A stretch of DNA of 64,000 bases from Streptomyces sp. DG1A-41. Its GTDB lineage: Bacteria > Actinomycetota > Actinomycetes > Streptomycetales > Streptomycetaceae. The stretch's first letter is position 1. Every line of letters starts with the position of its first letter. The stretch is from positions 3,433,001 through 3,497,000 of the forward strand of contig NZ_CP146350.1 in assembly GCF_037055355.1 (NCBI RefSeq). Direction: 5' to 3'. This document shows, one piece after another, positions 26,842 to 36,233 of the stretch. The notes beneath the pieces were generated by a model that ran no database searches, was not told the DNA's origin, and saw only the letters and a program-made list of their open reading frames with translations. The translations under genes were made by a program, and so were the position numbers.

Positions 26842-27993
26842 TCACGCGTCCGCGTACTTCGTGTCCGCTGCCGGGTCCAGGGCGAGGCGGTAGCCGCGTT
26901 TGACCACGGTCTGGATCAGTTTCGGGGTGCCGAGGGCCGTGCGGAGGCGGGCCATGGCCGTTTCGACCGCGTGCTCGTCGCGGCCGGAACCGGGGAGGGC
27001 GCGGAGCAGTTCCGCGCGGGCGACCACCCAGCCGGGGCGGCGGGAGAGAGCACGCAGGAGGGACATGCCGGCCGGCGGCACGGGCTTGAGTTCCCCGTCC
27101 ACCAGGACGGCGTGACCGCGGATCTCCACCCGGTGCCCGGCGATCGGCAGCGCGCGGGCCCGGCCGGGCAGTTCCTTGCAGAGAAGCTGGACGAGGGGGC
27201 CGAGCCGGAAGCGCTCGGGCTGGATCGTGTCGATGCCGCGGGACTGGAGCGGCAGGGCGGTGACCGGGCCCACGCAGGCCGGCAGCACGTCGTGGCTCAT
27301 GGCCTCCAGTACCTCGGGGAGCATCCCGCGCTCCTCCGCCCGGGAGAGCAGGGAGGCCGCGGCCGGGGCGCTGGTGAAGGTCAGCGCGTCCACGCCCCGG
27401 GAGACCGTCGCGTCCAGGAGGCGGTCCACCGGGGCGATGTCCTCCGGCGGCATCCACCGGTAGACGGGCACGCCCACGACCTCGGCCCCGCCCTCCCGCA
27501 GCGCCTCCACGAACCCGGGCAACGGCTCACCGTGCAGCTGGATCGCGATCCGCTGCCCGTCGACGCCCTCCTCCAGCAGCCGGTCGAGCACCTCCGCCAT
27601 GGACTCCGACGACGGCGACCACTCCTCCGTCAGCCCGGCGGCCCGGACCGCGCCCTTCACCTTGGGGCCGCGCGCCAGGATCCGTACGCGGCCGAGACGC
27701 GACAGCAGATCGTCGCCGAGCCCCCAGCCGTCGGCGGCCTCGACCCAGCCCCGGAAACCGATCGCGGTCGTGGCGACCACGATGTCCGGCACCTGGCGGA
27801 CGAGCTCCTTCGTCGCGGCCAGCAGCTCGCTGTCGTCGGCGAGCTGCACGATCCGCAGGGCAGGGGCGTGCAGAACGGCGGCACCGCGCCGCTGGAGCAG
27901 CGTGCCCAGCTCGTCGGCCCGGCGCGCGGCCGTCACGCCCACGGTGAAACCCGCCAGGGGCCCGTGGTCCGGTCGCTGTTCTTCCTCGTACAT
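26842..27993 (-). CDS. nnaR: HemD-like uroporphyrinogen-III synthase domain fused to a DNA-binding domain
   Basis: A 383-residue fusion. Residues 10-265 are a HemD-type domain (GFTVGVTAARRADELGTLL; DALTFTSAPAAASLL). Residues 285-375 are an OmpR-type winged helix (GHAVLVDGELKPVPPAGMSL, then RDEHAVETAMARLRTALG and VVKRGYRL). This architecture and the narK gene just upstream match NnaR, the Streptomyces regulator of nitrate/nitrite assimilation that acts with GlnR. The HemD domain probably senses a ligand rather than making haem; that is inference. Confidence 0.88.
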   Translation of the reverse strand: MYEEEQRPDHGPLAGFTVGVTAARRADELGTLLQRRGAAVLHAPALRIVQLADDSELLAATKELVRQVPDIVVATTAIGFRGWVEAADGWGLGDDLLSRLGRVRILARGPKVKGAVRAAGLTEEWSPSSESMAEVLDRLLEEGVDGQRIAIQLHGEPLPGFVEALREGGAEVVGVPVYRWMPPEDIAPVDRLLDATVSRGVDALTFTSAPAAASLLSRAEERGMLPEVLEAMSHDVLPACVGPVTALPLQSRGIDTIQPERFRLGPLVQLLCKELPGRARALPIAGHRVEIRGHAVLVDGELKPVPPAGMSLLRALSRRPGWVVARAELLRALPGSGRDEHAVETAMARLRTALGTPKLIQTVVKRGYRLALDPAADTKYADA

Positions 27994-28051
27994 GGCTCTC
28001 GTCCCGCACTCGAGTCGTCGTACATGGGTACGGCGTACCTACATGCCGATC

Positions 28052-28079
28052 GAGCCTGTCAACGGCTCGTGACAGGCTC
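28052..28079. promoter_or_regulatory. Perfect 10-bp inverted repeat between narK and nnaR
   Basis: GAGCCTGTCA and TGACAGGCTC flank an 8-nt spacer, 58 bp upstream of nnaR and 107 bp after narK. There is no T-run on the minus strand, so an operator is at least as likely as a terminator of narK. Confidence 0.45.
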
Positions 28080-28185
28080 GGATCCGCTTGATGTCGCTCG
28101 TGTTACCGATGCCGTTTTCCGCCGGATCGACGGCTACGGGCTTCGGCCGGGGATCCGGGGGTCGTCCCCCGGATCAGCACTAACG

Positions 28186-29571
28186 TCACACCTTGGCGTA
28201 GCTGAGCTGCGGCTCCGCCTCCGAGGTCGCCGTCGTGGCGGGTACCCGGGGAGTCGTACGGCGAAGGTATACGGCCCAGGTGACCGCGAAGCAGACCGCG
28301 TAGAAGGCGAGGAAGGCGACGAAGGCGCCGGTGCCGGAGCCGTAGGAGAGGAAGGACTGGCGGAAGGCGAGGTTGATGCCGACACCGCCGAGCGCGCCCA
28401 CCGCGCCGATGAGTCCCATGGAGGCGCCGGAGAGGCGACGCCCGTAGGCAGCGGCCGCTTCACCCTTCAGCCCCTTGGCGAGGGCCTTGTTCTGGAAGAT
28501 GCCCGGGATCATCTTGAACGTCGAGCCGTTGCCGAGCCCGCTGAGGACGAACAGCACCACGAACGCCACGGTGAACAGCGCCAGCGACTTCTCCATGGAG
28601 GCGCCGATCAGGATGGCCGTCGCGATGCCCATGCAGACGTAGTTCCACAGGCTGATCTTCGCGCCGCCGTACTTGTCGGCCAGCCAGCCGCCCAGGGGCC
28701 GGATCAGCGAGCCGAGGAGCGGACCGATGAAGGTGACGTACGCCGCCTCCAGCGGGGTGCGTCCGAACTGGTTCTGGAGGACCTGGCCGAAGGCGAAGCT
28801 GTATCCGATGAACGACCCGAACGTGCCGATGTAGAGGAAGGACATGATCCACGTGTGGGCGTCCCGCGCGGCGTCCTTGGCGGCACCGGTGTCGTTCTTG
28901 ACGTTCTCCAGGTTGTCCATGAAGAGCGCGGCCATGACCGCGGCGACGAGGATCAGCGGGATGTAGATCCCGAGCAGCAGGCGCGGTCCGCCGCCGGCGC
29001 CGATGATCGCGAGCGCTGCCAGCTGGATCACCGGTACGCCGATGTTGCCGCCGCCCGCGTTCAGGCCGAGGGCCCAGCCCTTCTTCCGCAGCGGGAAGAA
29101 GGCGTTGATGTTGGTCATGGAGGAGGCGAAGTTGCCACCGCCGACGCCGGCGAGCAGGCCGACCAGCAGGAAGGTGGAGAAGGAGGTGCCCGGCTCCATC
29201 ACGGTGAACGCGGCGACGGTCGGGACGAGGAGGAGGGCGGCGGAGATGATCGTCCAGTTCCGGCCGCCGAAGATCGCGACGGCGAAGGTGTAGGGGACGC
29301 GGACGACGGCGCCGACCAGCGTGACCATCGAGGTCAGCATGAACTTGTCGGCCGGGGTCAGCCCGTACTCCGGGCCCATGAAGAGGACCAGAACGGACCA
29401 CAGGGTCCAGATCGAGAACCCGATGTGCTCGGAGAGCACGGAGAAGAAGAGGTTCCGGCGGGCGATCTTCTCCCCGCTCTCCTTCCAGAAGGTCTCGTTT
29501 TCCGGATCCCAGTGCTGGATCCAGCGTCCGCCCCTGCTCGGGGGTGCGGGTGCCGTGCCAGGGCCTGTCAT
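28186..29571 (-). CDS. narK: Nitrate/nitrite transporter, NarK family
   Basis: A 461-residue MFS transporter with 12 membrane segments. Nitrate signature-type stretches are visible: GVGGGNFASSMTNINAFFPL in TM5 and GLGNGSTFKMIPGIF in TM11. RPLGGWLADKYGGAK lies in the loop between TM8 and TM9. GGAGGCGTC precedes the ATG at 29571. It moves nitrate in or nitrite out. The downstream nnaR and a GlnR-like site upstream place it in nitrogen assimilation. Confidence 0.9.
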   Translation of the reverse strand: MTGPGTAPAPPSRGGRWIQHWDPENETFWKESGEKIARRNLFFSVLSEHIGFSIWTLWSVLVLFMGPEYGLTPADKFMLTSMVTLVGAVVRVPYTFAVAIFGGRNWTIISAALLLVPTVAAFTVMEPGTSFSTFLLVGLLAGVGGGNFASSMTNINAFFPLRKKGWALGLNAGGGNIGVPVIQLAALAIIGAGGGPRLLLGIYIPLILVAAVMAALFMDNLENVKNDTGAAKDAARDAHTWIMSFLYIGTFGSFIGYSFAFGQVLQNQFGRTPLEAAYVTFIGPLLGSLIRPLGGWLADKYGGAKISLWNYVCMGIATAILIGASMEKSLALFTVAFVVLFVLSGLGNGSTFKMIPGIFQNKALAKGLKGEAAAAYGRRLSGASMGLIGAVGALGGVGINLAFRQSFLSYGSGTGAFVAFLAFYAVCFAVTWAVYLRRTTPRVPATTATSEAEPQLSYAKV

Positions 29572-29658
29572 GACGCCTCCACTTGCTCCGGGACTCGGTC
29601 GTTCCATGTGTGCTGGTCCCGAAGGTAGGGAGGACTCGTTTCGTGACTGTGCCACCGG

Positions 29659-29674
29659 GTGACCGCGAGGGAAC
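29659..29674 (+). promoter_or_regulatory. Possible GlnR box upstream of narK
   Basis: GTGAC and GGAAC are spaced by six bases, matching the GTnAC-n6-GnAAC core of Streptomyces GlnR sites, about 90 bp upstream of the narK start. A second, compressed GTTTC-GTGAC lies nearby at about 29,638. One core match in a GC-rich genome is weak evidence. Confidence 0.4.
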
Positions 29675-29723
29675 TTTGCTCTCACCCCGGCCTTGGGCGG
29701 GATGAGAGGTTCGGCGGCTTGTG

Positions 29724-30725
29724 TCAGCGTTGCGGAGGCTGCCAGTGCGGGTTCTGCTGAGAATACGGCTGGCTGTAGGGGCCGGGGGTCTGAGCACCGT
29801 ACGGGCCGGACGCGGGCTGGCCACCACCGTACGGGCCGGACGCGGGCTGGCCACCGTAGGGGCCCGGCGCGGGCTGGCCACCACCGTACGGGCCGGACGC
29901 GGGCTGGCCACCGTAGGGGCCCGGCGCGGGCTGCGCGGGGTACGGGCCGGCGGCCTGCTGCCCGGGGTACGGGCCCGGCGCCGGCTGGGCGTACGGCCCT
30001 GGCGCCTGCTGTCCGTAACCCCCGGGGGAGCCACCGGCCGGAGTGGGCATCCCGCCGGGCCTGCCCGGCACCCCGGGCGCCTGCCCGCCGCCGTACGGCC
30101 CTCCCCCGAACGGATTGCCCCGCCCCGGCATCTGCGCCCCGGGCGGCAGATACCGCAACCGCCCGTTCTCATCGGTCACCGGCATGAAGCCGGCCGCCTG
30201 CAAGCGCGCGGCGAACTTCGTGTTGCGCTTGCGCGTGACCAGCAGCCCGATGCCGAAGATCGCCATGAACAGCAGCCACACCACGCCCGCCGCGATGAAG
30301 TCGAAGGACTCACCGCCGGTGCGGAAGGCGAGGACCACGCAGCCGACGGTGACGCCGAGGGCCGCGTAGCCCATGCGCTTCTCGGCGTTCTTGCCGGTGA
30401 GGTCGAAGTTGATGCGGGCCTTGAGGAGCTCGAAGGCGTCCGGCACGAGCGGCGGCAGGGAGACACCGTCGCCGGCGCCCGGGTACTGCGCCCAGTTCTG
30501 TGCGGCCCGAGCCCGGGCCTGCGGGCTGGGGTCGGGCAGGATCAGCATGGTGAGCGCGCCGTTGCGGCCGGTGCTCTGCCGGACGTCCGCGTACTCGTAG
30601 CCGAACTGCTGGGCGACGAAGGCCAGCCGGGCGAGTTTCTTCACGGACGCCATCGGGCTGGTGAGCTCGACCGGTTCTCCGCTCGCCATCAGCCGCAGCA
30701 TCTTCTGCATCTGCCGCTTACTCAT
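29724..30725 (-). CDS. Membrane protein with a Pro/Gly/Tyr-rich repeat tail
   Basis: A 333-residue protein. The cytoplasmic N-terminal half (MSKRQMQKMLRLMASGEPVE; later SPQARARAAQNWAQYPGAGD) has no known domain name I can assign. Two membrane segments (about 150-195) follow. The C-terminal third is disordered, built of PGPYGGQPA-type repeats and ending in Gln/Pro. The ATG at 30725 has GGAG at good spacing; an upstream GTG at 30755 is less likely. Such tails are common on Streptomyces membrane proteins of unknown role. Confidence 0.7.
   Translation of the reverse strand: MSKRQMQKMLRLMASGEPVELTSPMASVKKLARLAFVAQQFGYEYADVRQSTGRNGALTMLILPDPSPQARARAAQNWAQYPGAGDGVSLPPLVPDAFELLKARINFDLTGKNAEKRMGYAALGVTVGCVVLAFRTGGESFDFIAAGVVWLLFMAIFGIGLLVTRKRNTKFAARLQAAGFMPVTDENGRLRYLPPGAQMPGRGNPFGGGPYGGGQAPGVPGRPGGMPTPAGGSPGGYGQQAPGPYAQPAPGPYPGQQAAGPYPAQPAPGPYGGQPASGPYGGGQPAPGPYGGQPASGPYGGGQPASGPYGAQTPGPYSQPYSQQNPHWQPPQR
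29794..29940 (-). repeat. Direct repeats encoding PGPYGGQPAS units
   Basis: Alternating near-identical units of about 30-33 bp encode PGPYGGQPASGPYGGGQPA-type peptide repeats. They lie in the 3' part of the membrane protein gene. Confidence 0.8.
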
Positions 30726-30765
30726 CCCACCGCTCCCCGGCCACTCACTGGGCACAGTTGTTCAC

Positions 30766-31614
30766 ATGCGCAACTCAGGCAGTTTTCCACACCGGGAAAG
30801 CCCAAGGGAACGGGCCTCGTTGTCCTCAAGCGGACCCACGCGGGGAAGCGGAGAGTCCGTGTCCGCTGAGTCGAGGGCCGAGCGGCCGGAGGCACGGCGC
30901 CCGCAGCGCTCCTTGGCCGGAACCGTCGCCTTCGGAGCGGGAATGCTCCTCGTCCTGGCGACGGCGACGCTCGGCGCGTTCGGGGCCGTGGCCCTGCTGG
31001 GCAGGGCGGTGGGCGCGGCCCCGCTGTCGAGCGTGGTGCCCGACGAAGGGCACAACGCCGCGGTGGTGGGAGGCATCGGGGTCGGCGGGCTGACCGGGCT
31101 GATGCTGCCGGTGATCCTCTTCGGTATGGCGCGCGGCAACGAGGACACGCCCCGGGTCGGCCTGGGAGCCGCGGCGCGCAAGGTGCTGGCGGTGCTGGTG
31201 TTCGACGTCTGGCTGCCGGTCGTGGCGTTGCTCGTCGCCCAGCTGGGGTGGCTCCTCCCGGCCCAGGTCACCACCGTCGTCGCCGTGTTCGCCGTCGGGT
31301 TCGGCTGGATGCCGCTCGCGATGGTCCCTTGGGAGCGGTTCGGTTTCGGCGATGGCCGCTCATCGTCCGTCCTCGCCGATGCCGGCCCCGCTCAGCCGCC
31401 GGGTGCCGGTCGCCTCCGGCTCCCTCGGGACCTCACCCGAGGCGCACTGTTCGGCCACGACCGGGGTTTCCGCTTCGCCGCGACGTCCTCGACCCAGCCG
31501 AACGCGAGGATCGCCGCGCCGATCAAGGGCCAGACCAGGACGAACATCCAGATCGTGTACGTGGTGTCCAGGGCGGACACCGCGCTGTCGCTCTGGAGGA
31601 ACGGCAGTTCGTAG
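30766..31614 (+). CDS. Four-helix hypothetical membrane protein
   Basis: The N-terminus (about 45 residues) is polar and Ser/Arg-rich. Four hydrophobic segments follow (TVAFGAGMLLVLATATLGAF; VGGLTGLMLPVILFG; VLVFDVWLPVVALLVA; VAVFAVGFGWMPLAM). The recognisable part ends near WERFGFG (about 31,350). The frame then continues antisense to the acyltransferase gene for about 220 bp, where the sequence is not protein-like. The natural end may be earlier or a frameshift may be present. The gene is divergent from 29724-30725. Function unknown. Confidence 0.6.
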   Translation: MRNSGSFPHRESPRERASLSSSGPTRGSGESVSAESRAERPEARRPQRSLAGTVAFGAGMLLVLATATLGAFGAVALLGRAVGAAPLSSVVPDEGHNAAVVGGIGVGGLTGLMLPVILFGMARGNEDTPRVGLGAAARKVLAVLVFDVWLPVVALLVAQLGWLLPAQVTTVVAVFAVGFGWMPLAMVPWERFGFGDGRSSSVLADAGPAQPPGAGRLRLPRDLTRGALFGHDRGFRFAATSSTQPNARIAAPIKGQTRTNIQIVYVVSRADTALSLWRNGSS

Positions 31615-32693
31615 AGGAGGTCGAGGATCGGGACCGTCGCCATGATGAGGAGGTTGTGCCAGAGGTAGATCGTGACCGCGCGGTTGTTGGAGAGGGTCAC
31701 GAGTTTGTCCCACCTGGCGAGGCGGCCCGGGAGTTCGCGCCAGGACGGGGAGTACTGGAGCAGGATGACCACGAAGCCGAAGGACCAGGCCGCCTGGGCC
31801 AGTGGGATGTCGTTCAGGTCCCAGCCGTCGGGGCCCAGGTGGCCCGAGGCCCACCACAGGCCGAATGCCATCAGCAGGGCCGCCCAGGAGATCGCCAGGT
31901 AGCGGGGGATCTGCTTGAGCAGGCCCTCGTGGTGGGCGAAGCCCAGGACCCAGCAGCCGCCGTAGACCGCGAAGTCGGTCACCGCGTTGCCCGTCTCGCC
32001 GGGGATCTTCACCAGGCCCGTGCCGACGACCGCCGTGAGGCCCAGGGGTGCCAGCAGCGTCGGCCAGGGTGCCCGGCGGAACGCCCACAGCAGCAGCGGG
32101 GAGGCGATGACGAACCAGAGGTAGGCCCGCAGGTACCACAGCGGACCGGCCGCCTGCACCGCCCAGGTGTCCTCCAGCAGGCCGGACTTGGCGCCGAGGT
32201 GCCAGGGGAAGGGCGGGGCACCGACGGGGAAGACGTAGTTGAACAGGTCGATCAGGCCCCAGGTGCCGCCGTGGTCCGGGTCCTTCAGCGGGTTCCAGCC
32301 GCCCGCGAACATCATCGCCAGCACCACCACGCTGAACACCCAGAGCGGGGGCAGGAGCCGGCGGATCCGGCCCCGGACCACCCCGAGCGCGGGGCGGTTC
32401 AGCGAGCGCGCCATCAGGGCGCCCGCCAGCGCGAACATCACGCCCATCGACGGGAACAGCACCGTCAGCCACGCCCAGCCGAACAGGTGGTACACGACGA
32501 CACGGACCAGGGCGATCGAGCGCAGCAGGTCCAGGTAGCGGTCACGGCCGCCGCCCTGGCGCGGCGCCGTGTCGGGGGCGGTTTCGCCCGCGGCTGCGGG
32601 GTCCGTCGTGCGCTGCTGCGGGATGCCGTACGACGGCGGCCCCGGCATGCCGGACGCCGCCGATGACGTGGGGACAGGGTTTTCGTGGGTCAT
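31392..32693 (-). CDS. matB: Membrane acyltransferase 3 family protein, MatB-like
   Basis: A 433-residue integral membrane acyltransferase (AT3/OafA-like) with about ten helices. RYLDLLRSIALVRVVVYHLF carries the family's Arg and His near TM1, and NNRAVTIYLWHN lies near the C-terminus. Its ATG overlaps the stop of the upstream synthase gene (ATGA), so the two are coupled. The pair matches the MatAB locus needed for PNAG-like surface polymer and mycelial aggregation in Streptomyces. Assignment of A and B names is from gene order as I recall it. Confidence 0.75.
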   Translation of the reverse strand: MTHENPVPTSSAASGMPGPPSYGIPQQRTTDPAAAGETAPDTAPRQGGGRDRYLDLLRSIALVRVVVYHLFGWAWLTVLFPSMGVMFALAGALMARSLNRPALGVVRGRIRRLLPPLWVFSVVVLAMMFAGGWNPLKDPDHGGTWGLIDLFNYVFPVGAPPFPWHLGAKSGLLEDTWAVQAAGPLWYLRAYLWFVIASPLLLWAFRRAPWPTLLAPLGLTAVVGTGLVKIPGETGNAVTDFAVYGGCWVLGFAHHEGLLKQIPRYLAISWAALLMAFGLWWASGHLGPDGWDLNDIPLAQAAWSFGFVVILLQYSPSWRELPGRLARWDKLVTLSNNRAVTIYLWHNLLIMATVPILDLLYELPFLQSDSAVSALDTTYTIWMFVLVWPLIGAAILAFGWVEDVAAKRKPRSWPNSAPRVRSRGSRRRPAPGG

Positions 32694-34888
32694 GCCACCG
32701 GCCTCCGCTCGCCGCTGCTCTGGGACCGCTGGCGCGGCACGGGGCCGCCCCCGGGCGTGTCGACCACACCGGTGCGCCGCAGCTTCTGCCAGCGCAGCCG
32801 GCCGCCGGTGAGGGCGGTGATCCAGGACTGGAGCAGGACGACATACATGAGCTGCCGGTAGAGGATCTGCTGCAAGGGCAGGGAGACGAGGTGGGTCATG
32901 CGCTCTCGGTCGAGTCGGAAGGCATAGGCCGCGCAGACCGCCTGGATCGCCAGGACGCCGAGCCACGCGATGATCGTCTTCTGGGTCGGGCCGAACACGA
33001 GGCCGTAGACGAGGAACACGTCGATCAGCGGTGCCAGCAGGGGCGCCACGACCATGAAGAGGGACACCAGGGGCAGGCCCACGCGGCCGAAGCGGCCCGA
33101 GGCGCCCTTGTCCACCAGCGCCCGGCGGTGTTTCCAGATGGCCTGCATGGTGCCGTACGACCAGCGGTAGCGCTGGGACCACAGTTGCTGGACCGTCTCG
33201 GGCGCCTCGGTCCAGGCACGGGCCTTCTCCGCGTAGACCACGCGCCAGCCGTCGCGGTGCAGGGCCATGGTGATGTCGGTGTCCTCGGCGAGCGTGTCGT
33301 CACTCATGCCGCCGACCCGTTCCAGCGCGCTGCGGCGGAAGGCTCCGACCGCGCCGGGGATCGTCGGCATGCAGCGCAGCACGTCGTACATCCGGCGGTC
33401 GAGGTTGAAGCCCATCACGTATTCGATGTGCTGCCAGGCGCCGATGAGGGTGTCCTTGTTGCCGACCTTGGCGTTGCCCGCCACCGCGCCCACGCGCGGG
33501 TCGCCGAAGGGCTGCACCAGCTCGCGCACGGTGGACGGTTCGAAGACCGTGTCGCCGTCCATCATCACGATCAGGTCGTAACGGGCGTTGGCCACACCGC
33601 GGTTGAGCGCGGCCGGCTTGCCCGCGTTGAGCTGGCGGACCACCCGGACATTGGGCAGGCCCATGGCCTCCACGATCCGTGCCGTGCCGTCGGAGGAGCC
33701 GTCGTCGATGACGAGGACCTCGATGGGGTGGTCACTGGCGGCGAGGGAACGGACGGTGTTCTCGATGCACTTGGCCTCGTTGTACGCCGGGACCAGGACC
33801 GACACCGGTTCGGTGATCGGCGGCCCATAGCTGAAGCCGCGGCGGCGCACCCTGCGTGCATGCAGCCCGGAGAGCAGCAGCATCAGGACGAAGCGGCCGA
33901 TGACGAGGGTGCCGACGATCGCGAGGCCGACGACCAGCCCGTCGGTGAGGTGCTCCGAGGCCTGCACCAGGAAGATCCACGCCTTGCCCTTCCAGTGTTC
34001 GAGGCCGGTGACCCGGGAGTGCGCGCTCGGGGCGTCGAGGGCCTCGGTGAGATTGGCGAACTCGTATCCCTGCTCGCGCAGGTCGGGCAGCATGCGGTCC
34101 AGTGCCTCGACGGTCTGGTGGCGGTCGCCGCCGGAGTCGTGCATCAGGACGATGGCGCCCTTGCCGCCCTTGGGCGTGGCCTTGCGGATGATCTCCTCGA
34201 CGCCGGGCTTGCGCCAGTCCTCGCTGTCGGTGTTGTTGACGACGGTGATGTAGCCGCGGTCGCCGATGTACTCGGTCACCGGCCAGGACATGTTGTCCAT
34301 GGCGTCGGCGAAGGAGGAGTACGGCGGCCGGAAGAGAGAGGTGCGGATGCCCGCCGCGCCCGAGATCGCGAGCTGGTTCTGGGACAGCTCCCAGTCGATG
34401 CGCTTCTTGGACTGGTAGGACAGGTCGGGGTGGTTGAAGGTGTGCAGACCGACCTCGTGGCCTTCCGCGACCATGCGCCTGACCAGGTCCGGGTAGCGCG
34501 AGGCCATGGTGCCGGTGACGAAGAAGACCGCGTGCGCCTCGTGCTTCCTCAGGATGTCCAGGACCTTCGGCGTCCAGACCGGGTCCGGGCCGTCGTCGAA
34601 GGTGAGGACCAGGCGGCGGTCGGGCAGGCGCAGGCTCTCCGTGCGGCCGCTGCGGGTGTCGATGACGGGCCCGCCTCGCATGATCTTCTCCGGCACCTGG
34701 TCGGTGGCGGCGGGCGGCCGGACCCGGTGGTCGGCGAGGATCTCGCTGTGCACGTACCCGCGCAGCATGAGCATCGCCATCAGCGCGACGAGGACGAGCA
34801 GGGGCAGCAGCAGGCGCAGGGGCAGGCGTCGCCTGCTGCCGCCACGGGCTCGGGGCGCGGGCCCGGAACGGCGGGTATGGGATGCCAT
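32690..34888 (-). CDS. matA: Bifunctional polysaccharide deacetylase / family 2 glycosyltransferase, MatA-like
   Basis: A 732-residue membrane protein. After one N-terminal helix comes a NodB-type deacetylase (VLTFDDGPDPVWTPKVLDIL; HTFNHPDLS with the metal-binding His pair). Then a helix and a processive GT2 domain: VLVPAYNEAKCIENTV, DDGSSDGTARIV, MMDGDTVFEP, the EDTD motif, and QRYRWSYG. Further helices form a translocation channel. This arrangement suits synthesis, export and partial de-N-acetylation of a poly-beta-1,6-GlcNAc-like polymer. Coupled to the downstream acyltransferase. Confidence 0.85.
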   Translation of the reverse strand: MASHTRRSGPAPRARGGSRRRLPLRLLLPLLVLVALMAMLMLRGYVHSEILADHRVRPPAATDQVPEKIMRGGPVIDTRSGRTESLRLPDRRLVLTFDDGPDPVWTPKVLDILRKHEAHAVFFVTGTMASRYPDLVRRMVAEGHEVGLHTFNHPDLSYQSKKRIDWELSQNQLAISGAAGIRTSLFRPPYSSFADAMDNMSWPVTEYIGDRGYITVVNNTDSEDWRKPGVEEIIRKATPKGGKGAIVLMHDSGGDRHQTVEALDRMLPDLREQGYEFANLTEALDAPSAHSRVTGLEHWKGKAWIFLVQASEHLTDGLVVGLAIVGTLVIGRFVLMLLLSGLHARRVRRRGFSYGPPITEPVSVLVPAYNEAKCIENTVRSLAASDHPIEVLVIDDGSSDGTARIVEAMGLPNVRVVRQLNAGKPAALNRGVANARYDLIVMMDGDTVFEPSTVRELVQPFGDPRVGAVAGNAKVGNKDTLIGAWQHIEYVMGFNLDRRMYDVLRCMPTIPGAVGAFRRSALERVGGMSDDTLAEDTDITMALHRDGWRVVYAEKARAWTEAPETVQQLWSQRYRWSYGTMQAIWKHRRALVDKGASGRFGRVGLPLVSLFMVVAPLLAPLIDVFLVYGLVFGPTQKTIIAWLGVLAIQAVCAAYAFRLDRERMTHLVSLPLQQILYRQLMYVVLLQSWITALTGGRLRWQKLRRTGVVDTPGGGPVPRQRSQSSGERRPVA

Positions 34889-35094
34889 GAGTGGTGGTAC
34901 TCCGGGGTGGTGCGGGGATGAAGTGCTGCGGGGACGGGTGGTGCGGGGACGGTGTCGGCAGGCCTCACGGCGTCAGGGCCCCACCGCTCCAGCGTGGCCA
35001 GGAGCTCGGGGCCTGGGATCCGGGGCGCCGGAGCACCCTTCCCCGGGATCTTTCTGGAGGGCGGACGCGGCGGGCGCCGTCCCCGCGACCGGGT

Positions 35095-36072
35095 CTAGGC
35101 GGCGGGCGACTGGGCGACGGGCGGCGTCTCGGGCGGGCCTTCGGCGACCGTTTCGGTGCCGCCGCTGTCGCCGGCGCCCGTGGGCTCGGTCGGTTCCGGC
35201 GTGGGCTCGACCGTCGGCGTCGGGTCGGTCGCCGGCGTGGTCGGCGGGTGTGCCGGCTCGGTCGGGGTCGGGGCGGTCACGCCGGTGCCCGGGGCCGGTG
35301 TGGTTCGGCGCGCGGTCGGCGAGGGGCCGACGGGCTGCTTGCCGGGGCGGCCCGGTTCGGCGGTGGCGGCCGGTTCGAGGGCGCTGAGGCCGGGCGAGGG
35401 CGCCGTGACCTCGTCGGTCGTCGGCGCACTGCCCGGGGCGGTGGTGCCGGTGCCGGTGGCCGGGGCCGACTGCTCGGGCAGCGGCGGGGTGTCGACCTGC
35501 CCGGCCGGCGCCCCCTCCTGCTGACCCGGTACGGGCAACCAGGGCGCGTTGGAGTTGCCGGACAGCAGCGTGGCGACGATGACCACGGCGTAGACCCCAC
35601 AGGACAGGGCGATGGCCATGCCGATCCGGCGGAAGCGGCGGCTGCGGCGGCCCGACTCGTCGACGAAGACGGGCCGGTCGGCGGGGGCTGCGGGGCCCAC
35701 GCCGATGCCTTCCTCGACCTGCCGTACGAACCCGCCCCCGAGCTGTACGGCGTCGAGCTGGACGGTGACCTCGTGCGGGTCGTGGCGGTGTCCGACCGGG
35801 TCGGCGACCTCCTGCCAGGGGTCGCGGGCGGCGGTCCGGGGCGCGGAGTCCGCGGCGAACGAGTCGGCCTCGCCCTCGCTCTGCCGGGGGATGCCGCGCA
35901 GCATCTCCGTACCGCCGGGCAGCCGGCGGCCGGTCACCTGGACGTCGCCGCCGGAGAAGACCTGCGTGGCTCTCCGGTCCCGGCCTCTGCCGTCAGCGGG
36001 CAGCTCACCGGTCGCCGCCACGGCGTCGGGCCATTCGGGTTGGGCGTCTTCTCGCCACTGTTCCACTCGCAC
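35095..36072 (-). CDS. Single-pass membrane protein with a long Pro/Thr/Ala-rich extracellular region
   Basis: A 325-residue protein: a polar cytoplasmic N-terminal part of about 150 residues, one membrane helix (IGMAIALSCGVYAVVIVATLL), then about 150 residues rich in Pro, Thr, Ala and Glu (ATDPTPTVEPTPEPTEPTG). No catalytic motif. The GTG at 36072 follows GGGGGGAAGTGC, a good ribosome binding site. It lies just upstream of the MatAB-like genes on the same strand (206-bp gap), so a cell-surface role is plausible but unproven. Confidence 0.7.
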   Translation of the reverse strand: MRVEQWREDAQPEWPDAVAATGELPADGRGRDRRATQVFSGGDVQVTGRRLPGGTEMLRGIPRQSEGEADSFAADSAPRTAARDPWQEVADPVGHRHDPHEVTVQLDAVQLGGGFVRQVEEGIGVGPAAPADRPVFVDESGRRSRRFRRIGMAIALSCGVYAVVIVATLLSGNSNAPWLPVPGQQEGAPAGQVDTPPLPEQSAPATGTGTTAPGSAPTTDEVTAPSPGLSALEPAATAEPGRPGKQPVGPSPTARRTTPAPGTGVTAPTPTEPAHPPTTPATDPTPTVEPTPEPTEPTGAGDSGGTETVAEGPPETPPVAQSPAA

Positions 36073-36233
36073 GCACTTCCCCCCACGGGATGGTTCAGGT
36101 ACGCGTACGACCTGAGCACCCGTCGTCCGGACCGGGTCCCCAACCCGTCCAGAGCGCCCCCATTACCACACTGTGCTCAGGCGTCGAATGTAGCGCATGC
36201 GGAAGTTGTGTGCGGACCGGGTGCCGAATCGTG

